Source: Paracoccaceae bacterium Fryx2 (GTDB taxonomy: Bacteria; Pseudomonadota; Alphaproteobacteria; Rhodobacterales; Rhodobacteraceae). From it: a stretch of DNA of 64,000 nucleotides. The stretch is taken from positions 1,426,001-1,490,000 of the forward strand of contig JAVSGI010000003.1 of the NCBI GenBank assembly GCA_032334235.1, given 5' to 3'. The notes under the pieces are model-generated. The model did no database searches and had not been told where the DNA came from. It saw nothing but the letters and a program-made list of their open reading frames with translations. The first letter of the stretch is position 1. Each line of letters starts with the position of its first letter. Shown in pieces: positions 7,909 through 17,052 of this stretch. Made by a program: the position numbers and the translations under genes.

Positions 7909-8683
7909 AACCCCACCTATCCTGCGCGACAAACACCACGACGCGCCGTCGTCCTTCACCCCGGAAAGCCTGCTGCGCGAGGCGCGGCGTCAGAAAGGGG
8001 CGGACAAGGTAGCTGTCCCGAAAACCTGCCTGCTGGATCCGGACGGCGACATCGTGCGGCAGCTTAAGGCGGACGGTCGTGCCCAAAGACATGAAGGCTG
8101 GGTTTGCTATCATACCGATCTGTGGCTCTTCTCCCTTAATGGTCAAGAGATTGGTGTTGTGGGGTGTGCGGTCGGTGCGTCCTTTGCCGTGCTGGTGGCA
8201 GAAGAGGTGTTTGCGTCGGGATGCGAGCTTTTGATCAGCATCACGTCTTCCGGGCAGATCGCGGCTTCGGGTCCTCCACCATATTTCATCCTGATCGAGC
8301 GCGCGCTGCGCGATGAGGGAACAAGCTACCACTATCTGCCGCCATCAGATTGGAGCGAAGCGTCCCAGCCGCTTCTCTCCCGACTGGACGGTGCCTTCGA
8401 CACAGGACCCCGCATACTCAGCGGGGCAACCTGGACCACCGACGCCCCGTTCCGCGAAACTGAAGCCGCAATCGCTGCGGCCAAAACACGCGGGATTCTC
8501 GCCGTCGAGATGGAAGCGGCCGGACTTTATGCGTTTGCACAAGCGCGCAGCCGGGCAGTGATTTGCCTTGCGCATGTTACCAATCAGATGGGAACGGTCG
8601 AGGGGGATTTCGAGAAGGGCGAAGCCAATGGTGCGGCTGACGCGCTCTGGGTGGTGTCGAAGATAGCCGAGCGTCTCGGCTGA
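7895..8683 (+). CDS. Nucleoside phosphorylase family protein
   Basis: This 262-residue protein matches the PNP/UDP phosphorylase superfamily. GVVGCAVGASFAVLVAEE is the phosphate-side glycine loop and AVEMEAAGLYAFA near the C-terminus is the family's ribose-binding Glu-Met-Glu motif. These enzymes split nucleosides with phosphate. The ATG at 7895 has AAGGGAG upstream at a suitable distance. It is the last gene of the operon. Its link to sulfur may be through methylthioadenosine-like substrates; that is only an inference from context. Confidence 0.8.
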   Translation: MATDKTPPILRDKHHDAPSSFTPESLLREARRQKGADKVAVPKTCLLDPDGDIVRQLKADGRAQRHEGWVCYHTDLWLFSLNGQEIGVVGCAVGASFAVLVAEEVFASGCELLISITSSGQIAASGPPPYFILIERALRDEGTSYHYLPPSDWSEASQPLLSRLDGAFDTGPRILSGATWTTDAPFRETEAAIAAAKTRGILAVEMEAAGLYAFAQARSRAVICLAHVTNQMGTVEGDFEKGEANGAADALWVVSKIAERLG

Positions 8684-9030
8684 ACCGCGTTGCGCTGCAA
8701 CAGGCGGCCGTCAACCATAGCTGTCTGAAATTGAGGCACTGCGCATTGGCAAGTCGGCAAACATGTAGCCAGAAGGGCTTTGTGGTCTTTGTGCGCCTTC
8801 CAAACGCAAAAAGCTCCCTGGGATACAGGGGATGATCCGCCTCCGAACCTTGGACCGCCCGGAGGCAGGGTTTTTCGGCTCAGATCAGCGGTGCGGGGCA
8901 GCTCAGGTGGACAAAGCCTATTAAAGAGCGGTTACACTCCAGAGTGTTAGTTGTAAGGCGTGACGAGCACCAGCCCATTGGAATGGTATCAGAATTGTGC
9001 AGGGCTGCTCTCTATGGCCGACCGGCTTGA
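8684..9030. other. Intergenic stretch before hipBA
   Basis: No gene is visible here. The stretch contains the probable terminator of the preceding operon at 8839-8875 and, further on, the hipBA control region. Confidence 0.6.
8839..8875 (+). terminator. Putative intrinsic terminator
   Basis: GCCTCCG (8839-8845) and CGGAGGC (8860-8866) can pair around a 14-base loop, and a run of five T follows at 8871-8875 after AGGG. The hairpin lies 156 bp after the nucleoside phosphorylase stop. The loop is long and four bases separate stem and T run, so the call is moderate. Confidence 0.45.
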
Positions 9031-9095
9031 ATTCCCGTTCGGGAATATTTCTGCGGATTTGATGCGCGTATTGCACAGTATTCCCGAACGGGAAT
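9031..9095. promoter_or_regulatory. Two palindromic HipB-type operators
   Basis: ATTCCCGTTCGGGAAT at 9031-9046 and ATTCCCGAACGGGAAT at 9080-9095 are perfect 16-bp palindromes, identical except for the central two bases, and are spaced 49 bp apart. They sit 52-116 bp before the hipB start. HipB repressors bind paired palindromes upstream of hipBA, so autoregulation through these two sites is very likely. Confidence 0.8.
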
Positions 9096-9146
9096 ATTCT
9101 TGTGGACAGTCGCAGTCCACCTGCGATAGTGTCCCGCTCGGTAAAT

Positions 9147-9383
9147 ATGATGGCAAAGCGCACCCTCACCCCAGCCGAGATCGGCGAGATTGTTAGGTCC
9201 ACCCGCAAGGCCGCTGGCCTCCGGCAGGACGAACTTGCCGGTGCGGCCGGTGTTGGCTTGCGTTTCATCGTCGATCTGGAGGCAGGCAAGCCCACGGCAC
9301 AGATCGGCAAGGCGCTTCAGGTTCTGCAGGCGCTGGGCTGCAGCTTTGAGATCACCGCGCCCCGGGCACCTGTAAAGCCATGA
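9147..9383 (+). CDS. hipB: HipB-like antitoxin/repressor
   Basis: The 78-residue protein has a helix-turn-helix of the HipB/Xre type (LRQDELAGAAGVGLRFIVDLEAGKPT) and a short C-terminal tail. HipB neutralises HipA and represses the operon. Two ATG codons stand in tandem at 9147 and 9150; either may be used. The stop overlaps the hipA start by 4 bases (ATGA), which is usual for this pair. Confidence 0.88.
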   Translation: MMAKRTLTPAEIGEIVRSTRKAAGLRQDELAGAAGVGLRFIVDLEAGKPTAQIGKALQVLQALGCSFEITAPRAPVKP

Positions 9384-10642
9384 TCCGGACACTGGATATT
9401 TGGTGGAACGGCCAGATTGTCGGTCAGTTGACACAAAATCAGCACGGTGAACTTGGTTTCGCCTATGCGCCCGATTGGCTGACGCGTGAAGATGCACCGG
9501 CACTATCGGCATCATTGCCCAAACGCGCCGAACCGTTTTCACGGCGCGAGTGCCGTCCGTTTTTCGGCGGTCTGCTGCCCGAGGAAGGCCAGCGCGATGC
9601 GGCGGCGCAAGCTCTCGGTGTCTCGCGCGCAAATGACTTTGCGCTACTCGACCGCCTTGGTGGCGATGTTGCAGGCGCCCTCCAGCTTCTGCCGCCGGGC
9701 GCGGAACCGGCCATCGTCAATTCGAGCGCCCAACCCACTTGGCTCAACGATGCCGGATTGCTCCGTGTCCTTGACGCCTTGCCCCTCCGCCCCCTGCTGG
9801 CGGGCGAAGAAGGGCTGCGGCTGTCCCTCGCAGGGGCACAGTCCAAGGTTCCGGTGGTGGTGCTGAACGGCGCGGTGGCCTTGCCTGCGCCGGGTCAGCC
9901 GACCACCCATATCCTGAAGCCGCCGATCGCCCGCTTTGCGGCCACCACCGAGAACGAAGCCTTCGTGATGCGGCTGGCTGCCAGCATCGGTCTTGACGTC
10001 GCGACGGTTGAACCGCGCGTCGTTGCAGGGCGGACCTTTCTGCTCGTCAAGCGCTATGACCGCATTTACGGCACCGATGAGATAGTCCATCGCATTCATC
10101 AGGAAGATTTCTGCCAGGCGCTGGGCGTGCCGCCCGAAACGAAGTACGCCAGCGAGGGCGGGCCGACATTCAAGGATTGCTTCGCGCTGTTGCGGGACGT
10201 CGCGGCCCGGCCCGCGGTCGATATTCTGAAGCTGCTCGACGCCGCGATCTTCAATCTGATCGCAGGGAATGCGGACGCGCATGGGAAGAACTTCTCGATC
10301 CTTTATGATCAAGAGGGCCCGCGCCTGGCTCCGCTGTATGATCTGCTGACAACGGCCGCCTACCCAGAGCTTTCGCCAAAGCTTGCGATGAAGATAGGCA
10401 AGCGGGCGACGCTGGCAGAGATGGATGCACAGGGTTGGGCTGCGTTTTCCGTCGACACTGGAATTGGTGTGCCGCTGATCCGCAGGCGTGTTGGCGAGAT
10501 CAGTGAAAGCGTTCGGGCAAAGACGCCAGGTGTGGCGGCAGGTCTGATGATGCCCGGCCTCGACGAAGCGGCCTTGTTGCGGTTTGCGGACCTTGCAGGT
10601 GAGCGCGCGGCGTGGTGCGCGCGGACAGTTCAGCGACCGTGA
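9380..10642 (+). CDS. hipA: HipA-family serine/threonine kinase toxin
   Basis: The 420-residue protein carries the HipA landmarks: an N-terminal couple_hipA part with FFGGLLPEE, the loop SLAGAQSKVPVVV, ATP-binding THILKPP and LVKRYDR, HRIHQEDFCQALG, the catalytic stretch NLIAGNADAHGKNFS, and LYDLLTT. HipA phosphorylates an aminoacyl-tRNA synthetase in the classic system and slows growth. All key residues appear present, so the toxin is probably active. It is coupled to hipB. Confidence 0.9.
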   Translation: MIRTLDIWWNGQIVGQLTQNQHGELGFAYAPDWLTREDAPALSASLPKRAEPFSRRECRPFFGGLLPEEGQRDAAAQALGVSRANDFALLDRLGGDVAGALQLLPPGAEPAIVNSSAQPTWLNDAGLLRVLDALPLRPLLAGEEGLRLSLAGAQSKVPVVVLNGAVALPAPGQPTTHILKPPIARFAATTENEAFVMRLAASIGLDVATVEPRVVAGRTFLLVKRYDRIYGTDEIVHRIHQEDFCQALGVPPETKYASEGGPTFKDCFALLRDVAARPAVDILKLLDAAIFNLIAGNADAHGKNFSILYDQEGPRLAPLYDLLTTAAYPELSPKLAMKIGKRATLAEMDAQGWAAFSVDTGIGVPLIRRRVGEISESVRAKTPGVAAGLMMPGLDEAALLRFADLAGERAAWCARTVQRP

Positions 10643-12604
10643 TGAAGTCACAAGGGCAAATCACAATATGGCGAGGGCTGAAAGACTTGCCCGGGCAACA
10701 ACTTCAACGCTTGCTCGACCCGTCAAATGTCGCGCCAATATCAGGTATAGCAGAATGCACGCTTCACCCGCATCCGGCGTTGATCGGATCAATCCGCCCG
10801 TTTACGAACAAAGGGTCCGCTGACGCTATTTCAGCGCGGCCGCTTTTATGAACCGGAGTAACCTGATGGCCCGTGTCGAATTCGACAGCACCAAGAAACC
10901 GCTGGACGACCTTTTGAAACGGGCCCGGGATGGGCAGGTTCAACTCCCGGATTTTCAGCGCGGCTGGGTCTGGGACGACGAAGGCCTCCGAAGCCTTCTT
11001 GCGTCGATATCCCGTTCGTTTCCCGTCGGAGCCGTGATGACGCTGCAGACCGGCGGCGAAGTCCGGTTCAAGCCGCGCACCATCGAGGGAGCGCCGGAGG
11101 CGAGTTCCAAGGTTATGCCTGAATCCCTGCTTCTGGATGGCCAGCAGCGGATCACATCGCTGTATCAAACGACCATGCGTCAGGCCATTGTTGATACGAT
11201 GAACAGCAAGAAGCAAAAGATCAAACGCTTCTATTACATCGATATGGCCGCAGCGCTGGACGAGAATGCCGATCGGTTTGACGCCATTGTCGGCATGCCA
11301 GAGAACCGTATCGAGACACGGAATTTCGGGAAGGAAGTCGTGCGGGACCTGTCTTCCCAGGCCGCGGAGTTCGAGCTGGGGATGTTTCCCACAAACCGGA
11401 TCTTCGACTGGAACGACTGGCAGACTGGCTTTGTCGGCCATTGGGGTTACGCGCCGGAAAAGACCCAGTTCTGGTTCCGGTTCCTCAACGAGGTGCTGGC
11501 TGCCTTTCATCAATATCAGATGCCGGTCATCGAACTCGGGCGCCGCACCAGCAGGGAGGCTGTCTGCCTTGTGTTTGAAAAGGTCAACACGGGCGGCAAG
11601 AAACTTGATGCATTCGAGCTGCTGACCGCCATCTACGCAGGTGAGGAAGAGGGGTTTCACCTTCGCGAAGAATGGGCCGTGATCGCGAAACGCCTGTCGG
11701 ATTCGATTGCGCTGAAGGAACAGCCCCTGACCCGGCTGCAGGCGACCGATTTCTTTCAAGCACTGGCGCTTTTGTATACGCGGGACCGCAGACTGAAACA
11801 TGTCGCAGCAAACCGCGCGGGGGACCCGCCTGCCATCAGCTGCACGCGCGATACCGTGCTGAGCGTTCCGCTTCACGCGTACAAGCAATACTCGGGAAGG
11901 CTGGAAGAGGGGTTTCGCAAGGCTGGAAAGTTTCTGTTCACCCAGAACATCTACTGGTTCAAAGATGTCCCGTATCAATCTCAGCTCGTGCCGCTGGCCG
12001 CGATCTTGGCAGAACTAGGAGATCGTTGGGAACATGATGCGGTGCGTAAGAAACTGGCGCAGTGGTACTGGAGTGGCGTTTTTGGCGAACTTTACGGCGG
12101 TGCAGTCGAAACACGATTTGCCAAGGATCTGGCAGAATTTCTGTCCTGGATCGATGGTGGTGGCGAGCCTGCGACAGTCAAGGATGCCGGTTTCCGCGCC
12201 GAACGCCTGAACTCGATGACCTCTCGCCTTTCAGCTGCCTACAAAGGCGTGAATGCCCTATTGATGAGCGAAGGCGCCCGGGATTTTCGGTCGGGGCAGC
12301 CGTTCAACCATACCACCTATTTCGATGAAGCCGTCGACATCCACCACATATTTCCGCGCGCTTGGTGTCATAAGGCAGGCATTCCGCGCGAACGATTTGA
12401 TACGATCGTTAACAAGACACCGCTGAGCTCGCAAACCAACCGGATCGTCGGTGGTTGCGTGTTTCGCTTGATGGTGGGCATCGATTTCACGGGATCATGG
12501 GCAGTCATTTCGCGTGAAGCTGGGCACTGATTTCGCGGGATCGCGGGCAGGTCTGGTCGGCAAATTGAGGATAGTTGCGCCTTCAGGAATGAAGGGGTGG
12601 CTTG

Positions 12605-14143
12605 ATGCCGACAGGACGATTGAACATGCGCCGGATACGAGATGTTTTGCGATTGAAGCTTGGGCAAGGCCTGAGCGAGCGGTCCATTGCCGCTTCCCTC
12701 GGTCTGAGCAAGGGGAGCGTCGGAAGCTACACCCAACGGGCGCGTCATGCCGGGCTCACGTGGCCCTTGCCGGAGGGGATCGATGACGACAGCCTTGAAC
12801 TTCTTTTGTTTCCAGCCCCGCCCACGGTGCCGGACGCGGAGCGGCTTGTGCCCGACTGGGCGGAGATTGACCGCGAGTTGCGCCGCCCTGGGGTGACGCG
12901 GATGCTGCTCTGGGAAGAATACCGTGCCGCGCACCCCGGGGGTTTTGCCTATACTTGGTTTTGCACGCATTACGAGGCTTGGAAGGGTCGGGTGCGCCCG
13001 ACGATGCGCCAGACACATGTGGGCGGCGAGAAGGTGTTCGTTGACTTTGCCGGCGACACCATCGACGTGATCGACCCCACGACCGGCGAAGCGCGGGCCA
13101 TGAAGCTGTTCGTGGCGGCAATGGGGGCATCGAATCACACCTATGCCGAGGCGGTGGCATCGGAGGGGTTGGAAGATTGGATCCTCGCGCATATCCGGAT
13201 GTTCGCCTTTCTGGGCGGCGTGCCAAAGGCGGTGGTTCCGGACAATCTGAAGTCCGCCGTGATCAAGGCAGACCGGTTTGATCCGGGGCTGAACCGGACC
13301 TATGCCGAGATGGCGGCGCATTATGGCACCGCCGTTCTGCCCGCCCGGCCGCGCAAACCCCGGGACAAGGCGAAGGTGGAAGTGGCTGTCCAAGTGGCAC
13401 AACGCTGGATTCTGGCGCGGCTGCGGAACCACCGGTTCTTCTCATTGGCCGAGTTGAACGTGGCGATCCGGCGGCTGCTGGACGAGTTGAACATGCGCGT
13501 GATGCGCGGCTATGGCGCCAGCCGCGCCGATCTGTTTGCCACTTTGGATCGGCCCAATCTTCAGCCCCTACCGCCCGAACCTTATGTCTTCGCCCGCTGG
13601 AAGCGCGCCCGCGTGGCACCCGACTATCACGTTGAGGTCGACAGCTCATGGTATTCCGTGCCCTTCGCGCTGATCAAACAAGAGGTCGATGTTCGCACAA
13701 GCGGCCAGACGGTCGAGATATTCCATCGTGGTCAGAGGGTTGCGAGCCACGTGCGCACCCCGGGGCGGCGCAGCCATGTCACCGTGGCCGACCATATGCC
13801 ATCGGCCCATCGTCGCTTTGCCGAATGGACCCCGGCCAGAATGCTGGCGCAGGCAACCAAGACCGGCCCCGCCGTCGCCGCCTTTTGCGAGATGGTGATG
13901 GCTGACCGCCCCCATCCTGAACAGGGGTTCCGCACCTGCCTGGGTGTGCTGGCCTTGGTCAAAACCTATGGGCCGGAGCGCGTTGATGCGGCCTGCCAGC
14001 GGGGTGTGACCATCCGGGCCCGCACCGTCACCTCCATTCGTTCGATCCTCAAGACCGGCCTCGATCGCGCCTTCCTGGAAGGCTCCGAAGAGGTCGCCCC
14101 CCTCCAGCACGCCAACATTCGTGGCGGCAGCTATTACCATTGA
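12605..14143 (+). CDS. istA: IstA transposase (element A, copy 2)
   Basis: The product of about 512 residues has an N-terminal helix-turn-helix (RDVLRLKLGQGLSERSIAAS). The integrase catalytic core has the acidic residues in VFVDFAGD, VVPDNLK and KVEVAVQ, giving a DDE triad. A C-terminal beta domain follows. It cuts and joins the IS ends together with IstB. The ATG at 12605 is used; the TTG just before it is also possible. The stop is 12 bases before istB. Confidence 0.95.
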   Translation: MPTGRLNMRRIRDVLRLKLGQGLSERSIAASLGLSKGSVGSYTQRARHAGLTWPLPEGIDDDSLELLLFPAPPTVPDAERLVPDWAEIDRELRRPGVTRMLLWEEYRAAHPGGFAYTWFCTHYEAWKGRVRPTMRQTHVGGEKVFVDFAGDTIDVIDPTTGEARAMKLFVAAMGASNHTYAEAVASEGLEDWILAHIRMFAFLGGVPKAVVPDNLKSAVIKADRFDPGLNRTYAEMAAHYGTAVLPARPRKPRDKAKVEVAVQVAQRWILARLRNHRFFSLAELNVAIRRLLDELNMRVMRGYGASRADLFATLDRPNLQPLPPEPYVFARWKRARVAPDYHVEVDSSWYSVPFALIKQEVDVRTSGQTVEIFHRGQRVASHVRTPGRRSHVTVADHMPSAHRRFAEWTPARMLAQATKTGPAVAAFCEMVMADRPHPEQGFRTCLGVLALVKTYGPERVDAACQRGVTIRARTVTSIRSILKTGLDRAFLEGSEEVAPLQHANIRGGSYYH

Positions 14144-14155
14144 GAAAGGACTAAA

Positions 14156-14917
14156 ATGCTGACCCATCCCACCCACGACCGACTGTTGGCGCTCGGCCTG
14201 ACCGGCATTGCATCGGCGCTCGAAGAACAACGCAGGTCAACCGCCTTCGACGCCCTCTCGTTCGAAGAGCGTCTCGGCCTGCTGGTCGACCGCGAGGCTG
14301 CAGAGCGCGACACCAAGAAACTGGCCTCCCGGCTCAAGTTTGCGGCTCTGCGCCAAGATGCCAGCGTCGAGGATCTGGACCTGCGCAGCCCACGTGGTCT
14401 TGACCGCAGTGTCATGGCGCATCTTGCCGATGGCGGCTGGATCGCCCGGCACGAGAACCTGCTGATAACCGGGCCGACCGGTTTGGGCAAAAGCTGGATC
14501 GCCTGCGCCCTTGGCCACAAGGCGTGCCGGGATGGGCGGCCCGTCCTCTATCAACGTGCGCCGCGCATGTTCGAGGCCCTTGCTCTGGCCCGTGGCGATG
14601 GCCGCCATGAACGCATCCTCAAAACCATCGCCCGCATGGATGTGCTGATCATTGACGATTGGGGCCTCGCCGTCCTCACCGCCCCGGAGCGCCGTGACCT
14701 GCTGGAAATCCTCGAAGACCGCCACGGCCGCGCTTCCACCATCGTCACAAGCCAACTCCCCGTTGACCAGTGGCACGAAGCCATCGGCGACCCAACGCTC
14801 GCAGATGCCATCCTCGACCGCCTCGTTCACAACGCACACCGCCTCACCCTCTCAGGTGAAAGCCTGCGCAGGCGCTCCGCCGTCACAAAAAAGCTTGACC
14901 AAATCGTTCAAGCCTGA
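14156..14917 (+). CDS. istB: IstB helper ATPase (element A, copy 2)
   Basis: This 253-residue AAA+ ATPase has a P-loop GPTGLGKSW (near residues 102-110) and Walker B VLIIDDWG. It resembles DnaC and loads or activates IstA at target DNA. It is intact and identical in the three complete copies in the window. Confidence 0.95.
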   Translation: MLTHPTHDRLLALGLTGIASALEEQRRSTAFDALSFEERLGLLVDREAAERDTKKLASRLKFAALRQDASVEDLDLRSPRGLDRSVMAHLADGGWIARHENLLITGPTGLGKSWIACALGHKACRDGRPVLYQRAPRMFEALALARGDGRHERILKTIARMDVLIIDDWGLAVLTAPERRDLLEILEDRHGRASTIVTSQLPVDQWHEAIGDPTLADAILDRLVHNAHRLTLSGESLRRRSAVTKKLDQIVQA

Positions 14918-15417
14918 CTCCATGAAAGCGTCGGCCAGCCTGCCCACGATCCCGTGAAATGACTGCCCAGAATGGCGCGAAACGCGTGCCCACGATCGCG
15001 CGAAATCAGCGCCCATTCTCCGCGAAATCCGCATCGGTGGTGACGCGCCGTCGCAATATCTCGGCAAGCTGCCGCACCAGGGCGGCGCTTCTGACGCAGA
15101 GGTCGACCGGCATCTGCAATCACATCTGATCGATCCGGCGCTGCTACGCGCGGATGATTTCGACGCCTTCATCGCCCATCGGGGCGAGGCGCTGCTGGCT
15201 CTGATCGAAAAGGCGATCGGCAAAAGCGTCTATCGCGGAACCGCGACCGATGAGCCGATCGAAGATGTGTTGGAGAGCGAAGCAATTGCGCTGGAGGCCG
15301 CGGAGTAGCTTCGGGCATCCTCCGCGCCTGTTGAACCACGCGTTGCTCCGATTTGGCGCGGTCGGCTGCAGGTTTGGCTACTAACGTGTTGGATTACCAC
15401 GCAGTTTGCTTTGTTTT

Positions 15418-15706
15418 GTTGACCTATTGTTGACCTGGAAAAACCAACGCAAAAAGCCACCCGGAGGGCGGCTGGTAACGTCTTGTAATCGTTGTTAGAT
15501 TTGGTTGCGGGGACAGGATTTGAACCTGTGACCTTCAGGTTATGAGCCGAAGAACTCGCGAAATCTTTTCTTAATTGATTTCATCAGGTTACGCGATAAC
15601 CCTTTGATCTGAAATCTGTTTCTCGCCGCAATCAACCGCAGTCAACCGCAGCCGACGGGTCTGAACGGGGAACAAAGTCGTTAGACAGGTTGACCTATTG
15701 TTGACC
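15418..15706. repeat. 18-bp direct repeat flanking the tRNA fragment
   Basis: GTTGACCTATTGTTGACC occurs at 15418-15435 and again at 15689-15706. The two copies bracket the tRNA-Met remnant. Each copy is itself an internal repeat of GTTGACC. The purpose is unknown; recombinase binding is one possibility. Confidence 0.75.
15502..15548 (-). tRNA. tRNA-Met(CAU) 3' half, probable att remnant
   Basis: On the minus strand, 47 bases match the 3' half of an elongator tRNA-Met: the CTCATAA anticodon loop with the CCTGA stem strand, the T arm ACAGG-TTCAAAT-CCTGT, the acceptor strand CCCCGCA and an encoded ACCA. The 5' half is absent; the sequence upstream is unrelated. Such a clean 3' fragment is the usual mark left at one end of an island that integrated into a tRNA gene. 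It is not a functional tRNA gene. Confidence 0.85.
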
Positions 15707-15742
15707 CGCCTCCCCTGGATCGACGTGCCGATGGAAACTTTA

Positions 15743-17052
15743 GGGCACCTCGATTTTTGACTGTTTTCGCGGCAACGGCATAGCAGGTTCTGCCCGAAGC
15801 GCGGCAGCGACCTTCAGCTGACCGATTGTTGCCTTGGTTTTTATGATCTGCCGCCCATTTCGCCTCGCGGACCTTCGGTTCAGGGCCGTTTTTAGCGATG
15901 CGCGGGGCGATCTGCGTCCTTGGCCGACCGTTTTCAGGCTGGGTGCGGGTTGATGCGACCCAGTTGGCCGAGGCGGCGCATGTTGTAGGCGAGATTCTTC
16001 ATGCCGACTTTGGCCTTCGCCCGCACCAAGCCGATGGTGCGCACCAGGGTGCCGCCCATGTCGTTGGCCTGCGCGCCGAAGATGTGCTCAACCCGGACCC
16101 GCACGGTGGATTTGGTGCGGTTGCTGCCCTTGGCCTGGTCGGTCAGCGGCTTGCCCCGATTGCCCTTGCGGTGGATGTGGCTTTTCAGTTTTAAGGCGCG
16201 GAGTTTGGCCTCCATCTCCTCGGACCGATAAGCAGCATCCGCCCACACGCCAGACCCGGTGTTGCCCTGCATCAGCAGATGATCCACTGCCTGGCTGTCA
16301 TGCACAGCGGCGTCGGTGACGTGGTAGCGCCGGACCAGCTTATGCGTGCGGTCCACATTCACATGGTTCTTGTAGCCGTAGTGGCTCTTGCCGTGCTTTT
16401 TCGTCCAACGTGCGTCCACATCCTTTTGCACCCGTTTCGCTGGCTTATCAGCCCAATCCTCGGGGACCTCGCCCTTCTTGATCGTTGCGTTTTCATCGCG
16501 CGTGTTGTGATTGCGCGGCACCGGCACGATGGAGGCGTCCAGGATCTGACCGCCGCGCGCAATGTAGCCCCGCCGCGCCAAATGACCGTCAAACAACCCG
16601 AACAACTCCTCCACCTTGCCGGCCTGCGCCAGCGCATCGCGATACAGCCACACCGTCTTGGCGTCGGGCACCCGGTCACCAAGGCCCAACCCCAGGAAGC
16701 GCATAAAGGAAAGCCGGTCGCGGACCTGATATTCGATCTGATCATCCGACAGGTTGTAAAGCGCGCTCAGAACCAGCGTCTTGAACATCAGCACCGCATC
16801 TATCGGCTTGCGCCCCGCGCGGGACTTGCGATCCGCAACAGGCTTGCGCCAGACCCGCTCAAGAGCCGGACGAAACTCCTCCCACGGCACGACGGCATCA
16901 ATTTCGACCAGCGGATCCCTTTTGGCATCGAGGCTCGCGTAACGGTCCGAAAGATCGAAAAAACCCATCTGCGCCATCGTTGCATCCCCAATGCCAGTTC
17001 ACTGTCTCACCATACCGAAGTGCGGGGGATGGGGCAATTTATAGAGGTGCCC
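15743..17052 (-). mobile_element. IS5-family element, copy 1 (1,310 bp)
   Basis: The ends are GGGCACCTC and GAGGTGCCC, a 9-bp inverted repeat. A 4-bp duplication TTTA (15739-15742 and 17053-17056) flanks it. The element holds one transposase gene. The insertion lies exactly at the stop codon of the large ATPase gene, whose TAA is supplied by the duplicated bases, so that gene's end is intact. Confidence 0.95.
15934..16977 (-). CDS. IS5-family DDE transposase (copy 1)
   Basis: The 347-residue transposase has an N-terminal DUF772-type domain and a DDE core with Asp in ILDASIVP, Asp in VWADAAYRS and Glu in RVRVEHIFG. An insertion between the first two rich in Lys/Arg probably contacts the ends. 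It appears intact and has the same sequence as copies 2 and 3. Confidence 0.95.
   Translation of the reverse strand: MAQMGFFDLSDRYASLDAKRDPLVEIDAVVPWEEFRPALERVWRKPVADRKSRAGRKPIDAVLMFKTLVLSALYNLSDDQIEYQVRDRLSFMRFLGLGLGDRVPDAKTVWLYRDALAQAGKVEELFGLFDGHLARRGYIARGGQILDASIVPVPRNHNTRDENATIKKGEVPEDWADKPAKRVQKDVDARWTKKHGKSHYGYKNHVNVDRTHKLVRRYHVTDAAVHDSQAVDHLLMQGNTGSGVWADAAYRSEEMEAKLRALKLKSHIHRKGNRGKPLTDQAKGSNRTKSTVRVRVEHIFGAQANDMGGTLVRTIGLVRAKAKVGMKNLAYNMRRLGQLGRINPHPA

Larger units (their letters stand above)
12456..15033 (+). mobile_element. IS21-type element A, copy 2 (complete, 2,578 bp)
   Basis: The element begins TGCGTGTTTCGC and ends AAATCCGCA, and is flanked by the 8-bp direct duplication TCGGTGGT (12448-12455 and 15034-15041). 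It carries istA and istB. Both ends contain several copies of a TTTCGCGnGATCnTGGGCA-like motif, the multiple terminal repeats typical of IS21. It has the same length as the other complete copies, with no difference noticed by eye, which indicates very recent movement. It interrupts the DUF262/HNH gene. Confidence 0.97.
10866..15308 (+). pseudogene. GmrSD-like DUF262/HNH protein, split by an IS
   Basis: Two exon-like pieces, 10866-12455 and 15042-15308, join in frame (1,857 nt, 618 residues) once the IS and one copy of the TCGGTGGT duplication are removed. The N-terminal DUF262 domain shows QLPDFQRGWVWDDE (residues about 26-39) and LLLDGQQRITSLYQ. The C-terminal HNH-type nuclease core is DIHHIFPRAWC, then NRIVGGD. 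GmrSD-type proteins restrict phages with modified DNA. The ATG at 10866 was preferred over 10848 because GGAG stands 8 bases upstream. The insertion lies 25 codons after the HHIF motif and removes the last 88 residues. Confidence 0.9.
15309..15742. other. Intergenic att-like region
   Basis: No gene is supported here. The region holds a tRNA-Met 3' fragment, two copies of an 18-bp repeat, and a short ACCGCAG-type repeat (TCAACCGCAG twice near 15634-15653). It ends at the IS5-family insertion. Confidence 0.7.

Noticed and set aside
12456-12530. C-terminal end of the DUF262 frame as read without removing the IS
   Set aside because: It encodes only the IS left end; the real C-terminus is at 15042-15308.
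12368-13432. Long antisense frame over istA
   Set aside because: It recurs at every copy of the element on the strand opposite istA and has no family features.
15502-15548. Functional tRNA-Met
   Set aside because: The 5' half (acceptor strand, D arm) is missing.
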